This document shows positions 48,170-60,899 of a stretch of 64,000 bases of DNA, piece by piece. The stretch comes from Ascochyta rabiei (Eukaryota > Ascomycota > Dothideomycetes > Pleosporales > Didymellaceae), in NCBI RefSeq assembly GCF_004011695.2, contig NC_082411.1, positions 558,001 through 622,000 on the forward strand, given 5' to 3'. Within the stretch, counting starts at the first letter, position 1. Every line of letters starts with the position of its first letter. Both the position numbers and the translations under genes were made by a program. The notes beneath the pieces are model-generated. The model did not search any database, was not told the DNA's origin, and worked only from the letters and a program-made list of their open reading frames with translations.

Positions 48170-48960
48170 GTGTTTTATCTCCTTTTAGCTTGTTTTAGTA
48201 TCTTTTAACACGTTTAGGGCCCTAATAAGTATACTAACAGCTATTTAAGGCTCTCTAGTAACATAGCGCGCCTTTACTCTAGTTATTACCTAGTTACTAC
48301 TACTTATACCGCTATTATTAATACTGCTAGAGTTAAGACTACCCCTATAACACCTGCTACTACTACGCCTATATCTATTAATAAGAAGACCGTAATAGGC
48401 AAGTCTATTATTAACTAGGCTAGCCTATTACTAGGTATAATTTAAGAGTACTTTCTAATATGTTTTAGCTTATTATAGCATAATCTAACCTTTATAGGAA
48501 CTATTTACTATAGGAAGAGCTACTTATACTCTATAATAGCAACACTTATATATATAAGTTAACCTTATCTAGTATCTACATTAAGAAGTAAGATTAATCT
48601 AAGGCTAGTGCTGTTAAGGCTAAGATAAAGTAAAAGAAGCTGTTAGAGAAGAGTAGTAGCAAGTCTAATCTAGATGCGCCTATTACCCCCTATAAGAAGG
48701 TATTATAGCACGTTTTAACCTATTTTAATAATATCTAACTTCTTTTAGTTAAAGTACTAGATTATAGGCACTAGAAAGACCCTTAGTTAACTCTAGAAGG
48801 AATAAGAGGAGTAGGAAGCTGCTAAACAGGCTGCTGCTAACGCTGCCGCTACTACTGCTGCTGCTAAGAAGCCTTATAGTAGTTATAAGGCTACTACTCA
48901 TACCTATAGTAGTAGTTATAGTTAATAGATGTTCTCTATAATAGAAGGTTTAGATTAATA
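48170..48960 (+). pseudogene. Antisense reading frame at the 3' end of C2
   Basis: Counterpart of 1040-1830 in C1, opposite to pol. It reads through a Lys/Ser-rich segment (K-A-S-A-V-K-A-K-I-K near 48600-48630), T-P-Y-K-K-V-L near 48685, then L-[W]-K-E-[W]-E-E and an Ala-rich run (48820-48870) ending near 48940. The Ala/Lys tract is encoded by GCT/GCC repeats. Keeping this frame in both copies argues for a real protein, but I do not know its family. Confidence 0.4.
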
Positions 48961-49289
48961 ATACCTAAGTTTATAGTTAGTAGATAGTTTTAGGCTAATA
49001 TAGTAATTAGGTGTATTATACTCTTATATAGTCTAAATAATACTAGAAAGGTGTTCTTTTATACTAATTCTTCTATATTTACTTATAATTATAACTATAT
49101 AATATAGCATATAACTTTCTTTATCTTCTTATATTAGAAATAGCTATAATAGGCTAAAAGATGTCTACTTTAGCTAGACTATATTTCTTAGGGTAAGGTA
49201 GAGTTATGTTTTCCCTTAGTATAAACAATTAAATACTTATTAATTAAAAAACCCCTATAGGGAAAAATTATAATTAAGTAAAGGTATTT

Positions 49290-52200
49290 AGCCTTTTTAG
49301 TCCCCCCCTTTTTTAGACTTTAACCTTAACGTCTTATTACGCGGTCTAAGCCGTTACTATATTATTTTCTAGTATTATTTTAGCACTTCTTTAGAAAGAT
49401 TTATACTAATTTCCTAGAAGTTTTCTAATTTAGGGAATCTATCCTACTTAATAAGGTATTCCTACTGTCTGTTATCTAGTTACCTTCTATTAAGGACTTT
49501 TTCTATATTCTATACCTTCTCTTCTCCTTTAACTATAAGTTCTTGTATTTATTTCTATATAATTAGGAGTTAACTTCTTAGTATATATAGGTCTAGCAGT
49601 AATATATAGAATACTAGATAGATTTCTTTTATTTCTAGCAGGTCTACTCTGTATATACTAGAGCTAATCTAGGCTATAATAGTCCTAGGTTCTAGGTATT
49701 TCTAGTCTAGCTTCTTTTTTAGGCGTACTGTCCTAATATTCTTACTAGAGACTAGTACTTTATTGCCTACTTTAAAGGGTGCTAGTAGTCGTTTCTTATC
49801 TAAGTACCTCTTTTAATACTTATTTAACTTTTCTATATTTGCTTTGCAAGTAGCCTATAAGGTAATAACTCTAGCAGCTAATTTCTTTATAAGGGGAGAT
49901 TCTCTACCTTTTAATGCTAAAGTAGGCTAATCAAGGCTTCTTAAATCTATACTGTAACAGGTTTAGAAAGGTGTTATGTTTATTAATATGTAAATACTCT
50001 TATTATATATAAATTCTATAATTAATATCTATAGGGCCTAATTATCTTATTTTAGAGTATAATAGCAATATAAGTACTATTTAAGAGTCTAATTTTACCT
50101 TTCTATTTAGCTATCTGTCTAGAGATAATAGGCTAATGTTAAGACTTATCTTAAGTTTAAATAGTAGTTAACAGTTTCCTACGTCTTTAAGTTTATTAGT
50201 AGCCTCTAATCTAAGATAATTTATGCTAGCGCGCTGTATAAATAGATAATTTCTCTAATCTAGGTGTATGCTAGGTCTTTTCTATCCTAATTAGCGCTAG
50301 CTAGTATACAGTGTAATATTTTAGTTAATTTATACACTACTACTAGTATTAAGTTATATACTAGCCTAGCTACCTTACTAGAGAGTAGTTCTATAATAAA
50401 ATCTATTATTACGTCCTCCTATAGTTAACTTAGTACTAGTAAACGTTATAGTAACCTGTATAGTTTATATTAGACAGTAGTTAATCTCCTATATACTAAG
50501 CAGTTATAGTAGTAGTTAGATATATCTTTATTAATGCCCTTCTAGGTATATCTGCGCTAAATCTTCTCTAAGGTTCTTTATACTCTAAAGTGTTCTAATA
50601 TTAGATTATTATAACGTTCTTTAATAACTTATAATTTATCTTTTAGCCTTACAAGTAAGATACGCCTCTCCTTAGCTATATTATCTTTTTCTAGCTTATT
50701 TTATCCTATTTTAACATTGCTTAACTCTTTTTTAGTGCTAGAGAGTTTGTCTGTGTTATCTAAGTCTGTTATTAGCTCTATCTAACTGTTCTCTCTTAAT
50801 TCTTCTCTTTTAAGATCCCTTATGTCCTTTCTTTCTTTTATAGACAAATAAAGGGTTATAGCTACTACTAGAGGAGTATTAGGGTTTCTTTTAGTTAGGA
50901 TCTTCTAAAGTAGTTGTATAAAAGCCTTATTATACTTTTATAAGGGGTCTTACGCCTCTCTTATATAATTAGGACGCTGTAAGGGTCTATCTACAGAGTT
51001 TATAGACCCTAGGCAATAGGTAATTACAAAGTTAAACTTAGATAACACTAAGTATGCCCTTACTTACTAATAGCTAAGAACCTTTATCTCTATAAACTAT
51101 TTTAGGTTTTAGTAATCTATTAAGATCTTAAAGAAGGTACTGTCTAAGTATCTTTGCTAATGCTGTAGGCTCTAGATAATTATAAGAAGTTCCTAGTTAT
51201 AAGTATTATAGTTATACTCTGCTTAGATTAACTTCTTTAAATAGAAGTCTATAGGCCTCTATTAGGCTAGCTTCCCCTCCCTAGAGACTAGTTAACTAAG
51301 GATTCCTAAGATAGCGCCTCTAGAGGCATCTACTTCTATTCTAGTCTGTCTCCTAGGTATAAAATAATCTAAGATAGGTACGTTAATAAATAAATCCTTT
51401 ATATTCTAGAAAGCTTATAAGGATTCTTTACTTAGCTTAAGAGGCTAACTCTCCTTCTTTCTTATTGCTTAACTAGATTTAGCCGAATTCAGCCCTTTCT
51501 AGGTTAATTAGGTTAATAGTAAGGCTAATTTAGAAAACCCTGTAATAAATCTCTAATAGTAGTTTATAAAGCCTATAAATACTTAGATATTACAAACTAT
51601 GCGCAGAATTAGCTATTCTTAGATTGTTTTAACCCTATCTAGGTTAATACTTACCTCTTTAGGTAAGACTATATACCTAAAGTACTCTGTGCGTTAATAG
51701 TACTATTTATACTTATCTAAGCGCATATAGAGGTTTACTTTACAAAGCCTCTCTAAGACCTTCTTAACGTGTCTAATATAGTCTTCCTCTGTCTTAGAGT
51801 ATACTAATATGTTGTCTAGATATATAATATAAGTTATATTAACTAATCCTATTAGTACCTTGTTCATATAGGCCTAAAATTAGGTAACGTACTCTACGGT
51901 CGAGCAGATTACACGATCGAGCGGATTACTTAAAACCCTACCAAAATTGCCTAAAACCACAACCCTTTATCTCAACAACCACGCAATAAAATCTTCTAAA
52001 ATTTTTAGGACAGGGCTGCACTAATATAAATAAGAGTATTTAAAAGTCTTAGAGTGCTAGAATCTATAACACAGACGTTATTAAGCGATTACTGTTTTAT
52101 AGGGGTGTTTAGCACTATTTGTAGGCTATTTCTATAACTATTATAGCTATAAAGCTAAAATCTAGATATGTACTTACTAATAACTATACAATACTATTCT

Positions 52201-53330
52201 AAGATTTTAAGAAGATTTTATTACGTGGTTGTTGAAATAAAGGGTTGTAGTTTTGGACAATTTTGGTAGAGTTTTAAGTAATCCGCTCGATTGTGTAATC
52301 TGCTCGACTGTAGAGTACGTTAGAAGTATTTATAAGTCTAAATAGCATTACTATATACTTAAAATATCTATACCTAGTTTAAAAAGTAGTCTTCTACTTA
52401 TCCTCTTTCTTAATTTAGATATAGTAATATACCTTACGTATAATTAGTTTAGTATAGAACTTAGCTTACGCTAGTTGTTCTAGTAACTCTGTAATTAGTA
52501 GTAATAGATACTAGTTTTTAACTGTTATCTTATTTAGACCTCTATAGTCTACACATAGTTATAGGTTACTATCTTTCTTCTTTAAAAAGAGAATAGGCGC
52601 CTCTGCTAGCGACCTTAAGTGTTATATCTAGCTACGTTATAGATATTCTACTAGATACTTCCTAAGTATCTCTAATTCTGTTATAGATAGTCTGTATAAC
52701 AGTTAGTAGAGAGAAGTAGCTCCTTCTATAATATTAATTGCTAGGTTATACTCTCTATACTCTAGTAGGACCTAAGTATTATCCTCTAATCCTAAGTACG
52801 CATATTTGTAATACACTTCTAGAGTTAGGCTCTTTTTAGTAGATATTAGGTTATATATACCTACTAAGTTTACTATATATATATAAACGTCTACTAAGGG
52901 ACTTCTTATAGTACGTTTAAACTCTTTAGCATCTTCTAACCCTATTTTTTCTAGTTTAGAAGAGTCTTAATACTTCTTTCCTTAGAAGAGTATGCACTAG
53001 CTTAAATAGCTTAGCTTAGGGTTTATCTAGTTAATCTAGGGTAATCTAAGGTATATCTTATATCTTTATAGGTCTATAACTATAAAAGGTATCTATTAGA
53101 CCTTCTGTCTTCTATAGAAGTTAATAATAGATACTTCTACTATAGTTACTCTATAGATAGGCAATTCTGCTCTACCTACACCTTTAGCTACTATTTTATT
53201 TAATAGTGTAACCTCTAGATTCTACTTCTTTGCTAGAAGAACTAAAATTAAGTTTAGTTATAACCCTCTATCTATTAAGGCTTCTATGTTTTCTGTGTTA
53301 CCTATAGATACTTTAACTATAAGTAGGTAT
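49290..53330 (-). pseudogene. C2 Pol with chromodomain
   Basis: Minus strand. Protease has A-L-I-D-R-G-L-x-L-N-L-I near 53285-53250 (family A-L-I-D-S-G). RT has Y-L-D-N-I-L-V-Y-S at about 51797-51830, one Asp changed to Asn. RNase H is about 51000-51400 and integrase about 49560-50700. The chromodomain is near 49500-49400, with E-Y-L-I-K-[W]-D-R-F-P-K-L-E-N-F-[W]-E. M2 interrupts RT at 51887; in C1 the same site is empty (15195-15205). The chromodomain would tether integration to H3K9-methylated chromatin, which fits the nested, heterochromatin-like setting. Confidence 0.9.
51887..52320 (-). mobile_element. M2: 434-bp TA-flanked MITE in C2 RT
   Basis: Bounded by TA (51885-51886 and 52321-52322), with inverted termini ACGTACTCTACGG and tandem TCGAGCRGATTAC motifs. 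It is exactly as long as M1. It keeps many CpA and TpG dinucleotides (for example around 51945-51990 and 52230-52270), so it has been little affected by RIP. C1 shows the empty site. Confidence 0.95.
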
Positions 53331-53379
53331 ATATATTCTAGGTACACTACCTTATAAAGAGAGATATTCTTCTTCTTCT

Positions 53380-54700
53380 TCTTAGATAATTTAATGTAGG
53401 CTATAAGAGAGGAGATTAGCTCTTAGGTCTCTTGTCTTTTCCTAACTTATATAGAGTAGGGTCTTTCTAGTTTAACTTTAGCTTTAGGTAGTTAGGGCAG
53501 TAGTAACTAGTTTCTCTGTACTTAAGGTACGTGTTTTAGGCCTTATATAGCCTATCTTAGCCCTTTTTACCCTTTACTAGCTTCTTATAGAACTTCTTAA
53601 ACTTAAATAACTTTTTTAGGGTTTTTATATTCCCCTCTAACCTAGAGTTACTAAATTAGCGCTTCTGTAGTCCTTTATTAGTTGTCTTGCCCTTAGCTAG
53701 AGTCTTCTTAGGTAGCTGTTAGCTATACTAACCTAGTCTCTAGTTAATAATATTAGCTTATTCCTCTACCTTTAGGATTATGTCTCTTTAATTATAGAGG
53801 ATAAGGAATAAGTCCTTTTATATACTAGAGAGCAGTGTAGTAACATATTCTAGGACTTAAAGCTCTAGCGTATATAAGTTACCTAGTTCCTTCTATAGTA
53901 GGCGTATAAAATCTAACAGATCTATAGGAGACTAAGATTTCTACTACTTATATTACTTTAAGGATTTATACGCTACTTACTTACGTTTAGCTAGTATTTC
54001 TAGAGTATCTAGTATAATTCTTTTTAGCTCTTACTATATTAGTTCCTAGGTTAGCTAATTACAGTAGTTAGTTATGCAGTAGGCCTACTACAACGTCTTT
54101 AGGTTCTCTAAGAGGTACCTTATACTAAAGTTAATCTTTTATTCCTCTATAAGGAAATTAACTAGGGATTAGAGGAAGTATCTCTTATAATCTCTCTCCT
54201 AATAGTTATATTTAGCGCCGTTGCGCTTTATATACTTCTATAGGGGTTTAGGTTATAAAAGGTTTATAGATAGAGAAGATTATAGTTTCTCTACCTCTTC
54301 TAGTACTTTTTAAAAGGATAGGATTGTTACTAGATCTTCTTTATTGTATTTGCGTCTAAGTTTATAAAGAAAGGAAAGTTCCTTATAGTCTTTTGTCTCT
54401 TATAACTATTTACGTAAGTTTTCTAACTCCTATTATTAATTACCTACTTCTAGGCTATTCTAGCCTTCTTTAGCTAAAGCTGCCCTATAGATGTAAATTC
54501 TAGGGTAAGGTATACTACCTAGAGGGCCTACAGATCCTCTTAAGGCACTATAGATACTTAGTATCTATTAAGGTATCTTCTTATCTGTAGAGGGAGGTGT
54601 TACCTTACGCTCTACTAGCTCTCCTACAGGTAGGTTATCTTAGTTCCTCTCTAAGGATAGTAAGCCTAGATAATTTAGTTTAAGACTTATAGTAGCTTAG
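53380..54700 (-). pseudogene. C2 Gag
   Basis: Minus strand, between the 5' LTR and protease, matching 16400-17600 of C1. Cys/Trp/Tyr-rich codons near 53640-53740 may be the remains of a nucleocapsid zinc knuckle, but RIP makes the Cys and His positions uncertain. The assignment rests mainly on position and on alignment with C1. Confidence 0.6.
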
Positions 54701-54735
54701 GTCTATCTTTAATCGTAATATAAGAGTAATTAGAA

Positions 54736-54937
54736 TATAAAGAGTGTACAAAGTAATTATAAGAGAGGATAGAGTTAAAGAGAATAGTAGGTGTATTAAG
54801 GTACGTAGTGTGTAGTAACAAGACTAATTACTAGAGTACTAGCGATAACCTCTAACACCTTTATATAGTCTAGGCTAGCTAGCCCTATAGTAGCTCGCTA
54901 AGACTAGCAGAGGTACCCCTAGGCCTAGCGCCTAACA
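54736..54937 (-). repeat. C2 5' LTR
   Basis: 202 bp, paired with 47208-47409, followed by the CCTAC duplication (54938-54942). Confidence 0.93.
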
Positions 54938-56549
54938 CCTACTTCTTTTTTTACTTCTACTATTCTTTACGCGCCTAAGTTGCTAGCAATCCTACGTCTC
55001 TAGTTACTCTTAGCGCCTAATAGTAGTACTATTAAGGTGCTATTAATAATAGTTACTAACCTCTATATACTATTAGTGCCTATAGTCCTCTTATTTAAGG
55101 GTTCTTACTTACTATAACTAACGCTGCTGTTTAATACTCTACTTATAACAACTCTAACTATCCTAATACTTACTATAATTATTATTAGAAGAGGTCTGCG
55201 CTATATACTTAGACTTACAATACTAATAGTAATCTTAACCTACTAGGCTCCTATACTAAGTATTTTGCTAATAGCTATAAGAACTATTCTTTTAGTAAGT
55301 TCTAATATCCTATTGAGCCTTATCTCTGCTAACTTCTTCTTAGCTATTACTTGTTATGCTACTTCTATAATGCCTAGTTCTACTAAGGCTAACTACTATA
55401 AGATAGGCTGCGCTAAAGCTTACTCTTACTTAGACACTAATAACTCCCTTACTAGTTACAGCTACTTTATTAATAATTATTTTAGCGCTAGCTAGAAGGA
55501 CGCTTAGAAAACCTTAGAGGAAGAGGTAGTAAGCCTTAGCTATAAGATCTCTATTACTTAGGACATTCCTTACTTAGGTTCGCTCTAAGGGGTTATTAGG
55601 CACTTCTTCTTGTACTTCCCTTTGTAATTAGCTCTAGGCTGTTACTACTACTGCTAAAGGAGTTTACAGGGCTAGGAAATTTACTTCTCTTTTATAGGCT
55701 TTAGGTTTTTAGATTACTCCCCTAAGTAATAATAAACAGGCTATTAGCTCTCTAACTTCTTGTGCTAGTGGCTAAATAGATACTAATACTATATTAGAGG
55801 CTAATAACATAGACTTAGATAAGCCTCTTTATACCCCTAGTAGTTCTCCTTTAGTTACTAATAGTAGGTTAGAGCAGTTTATACGCTTAGCTAGCTTCTT
55901 TCCTATAACTTATACTACTTCTACTTATAGTTCTATATCTATCTCTTCTAAAAGGTCTCTTAGCGTTTTTAAGAATGCTGTAGAGAGTTTTAGCAGCCCT
56001 TGTTATTTTCTACCTAGTTCTCTGCTACGCCCTAATAGGCCTCTAGGTTATTACTATTAGTCTTCTTCTATTAGCTAGGTTCTTAAGGGCGATTTAGCTT
56101 GTAGCTCCCTAGGTGCTTAGCCTGCTGCTTAGTCTCCTTACACGCCTCTAGCTAAAGGTTGTAATAATTATTCCTAGCTCCCTTTTAAATATTATTACTA
56201 TAGCTCTAGTAATACTCCCTAAAAGTCTAGTCGTGGCAGCTGTGGTGGTTCTTCTAGTGCTGTTTAATTTGTTCCTTTACTAGTACTATTCTTAGTTCTA
56301 TTAGTATTAAATTCTAATAATAATTTAGTTTTTATTTCCTTATTGTAACTCCTTCCCCTACCTAAATCTTTAGCTAACCCTTAGCTAAAATCTAATGGTT
56401 AGCTTTTGTTAATACTGTCCTACACTTTATACTCTACTCTTTACTTATCTATTATTATTTATAGCAAGTAGACCCTAACTAACTATTATTTTAGTAGTCT
56501 ATTAGGTTCTATTTCTAAGTCCTTAGCTAGCACTGTCCTTTAGTCTATT

Positions 56550-59500
56550 ATTTCTTATTAATAGAATTTAGTTAGCCTATTCCTAGCGTATATTTCTTTT
56601 AGTACTACTCTGTTAAGCTCCTCTAGTATATATGTTCCCTTATCTATTTTCCTTCTAATTAAGAACAGACCTTTCTACTTTAGTATAAGTTTATTTAGTT
56701 AGCTTATATTAATATTACAGACTATATCTTAGAGTAATACTTAGTCCCTATAGTCTATTAGAATTAGCCTAAGCATTACCTAATTATTAAACTATTCTTT
56801 ATCTAAGTCTCTTAGTTAAACAACGTAATCTACTACCTTTTTAAGCTACTTGTCCCTATACTAAAATTGTTTTACTCTAAGTACTAGTAGCTCTGCTATA
56901 GTCTAGATTGTAGACTATAGTAGGGTCTACTAGGTTAGTATTTATAATTTAACTAGTAGGATATTTTATCTTCTACACACTAAGTATGTTAGCGTCTTTC
57001 CTATTAACTGTTTTACTATAACTTAGTCTGCCTATAATACTAGGTATAGGTTTAAGGTTTAGTTACTAGATATTTTTCTTAATATACTAACAATATCTTT
57101 ATATCTATGCTTAATAGGTTCTTAGGCCTAGGGGTAGAAGGTACTTACTATTACCTAGTTAATCCTATAAAGCTTTGTTAGCGCTTTAACTAGTGCTTAG
57201 TTTTTAGGTCTACTATCTATTAACATCTTTAGGGGGAGACTCTATCTTACAAAGATATCCTGTTCTAGAAATTAAACCACACTTACTAAGTTATTCTTAA
57301 CTAGTGCCTAGGCTTCTACGTATCTAGACATGTAATCCTAACACACTACTAGGTATTTATAGTTTTCTCTTCTAATAGGCATATACACGACGTTAATTAT
57401 AATCTATTTCTATAGACTATTAGGGCTAACTATAGAGTGTAGTTCTTTATTAAACTACTAGGTAGAGTAGAATTAACATTCTTTATAGGTCTTAACGTAT
57501 TATTTAATCTAATTAAACATCTTTAGCTAGAAGTATTAGTACTAGATCTTCTACTACGTTCCTTCTCTTCCCCAATGCCTAGATTCGTTATGTAGGGTGC
57601 AGACAATCTCCTCCTACTAGTTAGGATTATTTATAACTTGTCTTAATAGTTTATTAGGTGCTGCTTTTGCCTAGAGGACGTTGTTAATAACAGTAAATCT
57701 TAAGGCCTCCTTTCTTAGTTTGCGTAGGTCTGCTTAGGAAAGACTATTAGGGTTCTTTATTATTAGTAGCTATTATATAATATTATAGAAGTATTCTGTA
57801 TAAAGAGACTCTAATACTATAAGGTTAATTAAGTTTATCTAGTACGCGTACTGCAGATCCTAATAGTTTATTAGGTTGTTTAATATTCTTATAGACCTAA
57901 GATGCTAAGTATTAAGGTTCTTAACATCTTCCTTAGGCTGGCTTAGGGCTTTCTATCCCTTTCTCTCTAGTTGTCTAGAGAGTACGTCTGCTACTACGTT
58001 CTTCTTTCCTATAACATGTTAAATCTTAAATTCCTACATATTAAGTAAGGCTAACTATTAAGTAATTAGGGCTCCTAGAAGGTCTATAGCACTTTAGTTA
58101 AGCTAATCTACTAAGGTGCAGGCGTCTGTTTTAATAATAAAGTAGATGCTGTATATCTATAGCTAAAATTTCTTAAGAGCTAGTAATAATACTTTACACT
58201 TGTGTTTGCCTAAGTCCTAGCCTTATTCTGCAGTAGACTAGACTCCTAATTTATAACGTATTAGGTACTAGCAGCCTATTAGGTCTTCCTATAAGATAAC
58301 TGCTCCCTAACCTTTCTTACTACTATCTACTAATATAATTACTAGCTGCAGAAGTTCTATATAGTTAATAGTTACTAAAGTAGAAGTAGTTATTAGACAC
58401 ACTTTAAGTTTCTCTATTACCTAGCTTGCTTTAATAGTCTATTAGAACTTAGCATCTTTTTAGAGTAAGTTAAACAGAGGTGCTATAATAGGGCTAAATT
58501 TAGGAATCTAAATGTAGTAGTAAATATTAAGTCTATAGAATATTTATACATTCTTTAGGGTTATATAGAGGGGCTAGTTAATAATCTTTTATACCTTTTT
58601 TATTACTAGGTACCTACCTCTTTTGTCTACAACGTACCCTACTACTCCTATGCTGTTATAGCACTAATTACTCTTTAGGGCTAAGGTAGTAGCTCCTACT
58701 ATCTTAAGGTTTTAGAGCACTTAGTTAATGTTTATTATGTGCTCGCTAATAAACCTCTAGATTCTCTGTTTAGGTAACTTATTATTATAGTTTATTTTTA
58801 GACCCTTTATAGTAATATTGTCTATATACAGTATATAATAGAATAGGACTAGATTCTAGAGTACTTTTATTACTACGCGTATAAACTCTACTATAGAGTT
58901 TATTATTTCTATTAGAAGCGTGTATTAATGTATAAGCCAATAGCTTAGAGTTATAAACATAGTTAATAGATAAGAGTCTAGGTGTAGCTCTACTTAGTTA
59001 TATCTAGAGATGAAGTTAATAAGAGATTAAACCTAACATCTAGCAAACTCTTCTAAGAACTTATTAGGATTAGGTAGTAAGTTTACATCTCTTATTATAA
59101 CCTTGTTAATCTGTTATATATTATTAATAAGCTATTATCTAGTATCCTTTTTCTTAACTAAGAACTATAGGTTGCTGTATAGGCTCTTACTATACTCTAA
59201 GACTATATAGTTAAGATATTCCTAGATTATTTATTCTACTACGCCCCTTAGTTTCCTTAGGACTAGGAAATGTTTTCCTTCTAAGTAGCATATAGTACTG
59301 TGTTAATTTATACTAGAGGGTAGATATCTATATAGATTTACCTAGACTTAGGAAAATTAAAGTATAAGACTACCTCTTAATAGTAGAATACTTTAATTAA
59401 CATCTCTTATTCCCTAGGCTACAGCCAGTCCGCTATCTTTATTTTCTAAAGTTGTTCTAGGGTTAATCTAGTACCTAATAGAAAGCTAGCAGTATAGTCC

Positions 59501-60500
59501 TTAATATGCCTCTAAAACTGCTGCTAGCCCTAATCTAAGTTTATTAGCTGTTAAAATAAGCTCTTTTCTACTAGTTTTAGCGTCCTTCTACAGCATATAG
59601 GGTTACTGTTAAGTTATAGACTAGTTAGACCTTCTTAGCTTTAGATTTATACGTAGTGCTGCACCTAAGTTTAATAGAATATTAAGTAGCTTCTTCTCTT
59701 TATTATACTAGTTCTGCCTAGTAGAGGTAGTTTAGGTCTAGAAGTATATTAGATAGTACCTTATTATGTCTACTCTTATAGAGGTGCTTATCTTCCTTAA
59801 TTATAGTATACAGTAGATAGTAATCTAGCTAGAGCCTATCTAGTCTTATAGTAGCGCATCCTAAGAGTCTATTAAGTCTTTATCTGTTTGCTGTTAGGGT
59901 TTTTAAAGGTTTTAGAGATTTAGGCCTAACGCTTACTCTCCTTATCCTTTTAAATGCATTAACTTATAGGTTATTATTCTAACTATGTTATCTATTACCC
60001 CTATAAACGTTGTATATAATTTACAGTCTTTAGAGTAGATAGTATACCTTATTTATCTATCTACTTAGTACTAGAATATGTATTATGCGTCTGCTAGGTA
60101 TGGGTTCCTAAGGATAACTAGGCTTAATAATAATTTTAGTATAAAGAAGTTAGTAGGGATTATAATATTTCTATTTATAACTAGGGTATACTAAATTATC
60201 CTAGTAAAGGCTTTAAAGGTACTATTAGTAGCCTATAGGTGTAAGGACGCCATTTCGTTTAGTATAGACGTTATTACTAATCTAGCTACTTAAGCTATCT
60301 TTAGCTAAATAGTGTTAAGTTCTGCTCTAGAGTCTAGTAGTGCTAATATCTAGGCATTGTAAATGGCTATTAGGGCTTATAGGCAGTCTCTTTAGACATA
60401 CTTAAAACTATATTCCTAATTATACTCTCTTTACTCCTCTATAGTCCTTTCTTATTCTTCTTCTTTAAGGTCTATACTATAAGTATAGTAGAGCTACTAG
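56550..60500 (-). pseudogene. B Pol: protease, RT, RNase H, integrase
   Basis: Minus strand. Protease A-L-L-D-S-R-A-E-L-N-T-I near 60348-60313 is almost intact D-S-G. RT has L-Y-I-D-N-I-T-I-K-G near 58850-58815. RNase H at about 58000-58340 has L-V-D-S-S-K-K-G-[W]-G-A-V, G-K-H-K-C-K and K-T-D-A-C-T-L-V, and ends V-V-A-D-V-L-S-R near 57975. The integrase core is near 57180-57420 (V-V-Y-M-P, then L-I-D-S-R-P-K-N). The tail ends E-E-L-N-R-V-V-L-K near 56610, then R-N-R-L-T-K-F-Y. This is the Ty3 lineage, common in fungi, that lacks a chromodomain. Confidence 0.9.
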
Positions 60501-60899
60501 CAAGGGAATATACGTGCGGCTATTAATATTCTATTAGTACTTAATTTATAAGAGTAAGCTTAAATAATTTATCTATTATAAGCCTCTATATAGAAATATT
60601 TAGAACAGGAAAGTATTATGATATTAACCTAGAAGCGTTATTAATCCTTTTCTTAATTAGGTGCTAGTATTCCTAATAAGTCTAGGTCTGCTTTAGCGTA
60701 GTACGGTTTGCCTAGTCTTTGCTAGAGCTCTAGGGCTAATACTAACACATCCTTAAGGGATACCTTAATAGTAGTTTAGAGGACCTAGCAAAGTATCTTA
60801 TTTAGGTCTACTACAAGGTTGTCTAGTAGTTAGTACTTTTTTGCATTTTCTTATGTTCTTAGGTTAGGGGCCTAGTTGTTAACATCTATTTCTTCTTTA

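Larger units (their letters stand above)
47208..54937 (-). mobile_element. C2: complete chromodomain Ty3/gypsy element
   Basis: 7730 bp with 202-bp LTRs (47208-47409 and 54736-54937) flanked by the duplication CCTAC (47203-47207 and 54938-54942). The minus-strand interior has gag, protease, RT, RNase H, integrase and chromodomain, then a 3' region with an antisense frame, and the polypurine tract AGAAGGGAGGTAT (47410-47422) next to the 3' LTR. MITE M2 is inserted in RT. Removing C2 joins the B antisense frame. This is the best copy of family C in the window. Confidence 0.95.
46788..56330 (+). pseudogene. B antisense reading frame, split by C2
   Basis: Own sequence 46788-47207 and 54943-56330, on the strand opposite to B gag-pol. 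It starts with ATG at 46788 and a Ser-rich run (AGT repeats, about 46822-46842). It needs one +1 frameshift near 47030, then continues through the CCTAC duplication of C2 into a Ser/Tyr/Asn/Gln/Pro-rich low-complexity region (55000-55300). Near 55345-55425 are Cys/Tyr codons that could once have been a zinc-knuckle-like cluster. It ends in a Gly/Ser-rich segment (R-G-S-C-G-G-S-S-S near 56225-56255). A 76-codon open stretch at 55265-55495 falls inside. It looks like a disordered nucleic-acid-binding or Gag-like protein; identity unknown. Confidence 0.4.

Noticed and set aside
55265..55495. 76-codon open reading frame as an independent small gene
   Set aside because: Falls inside the larger B antisense frame, in a different phase from its best reading, and is open only by chance loss of stops.
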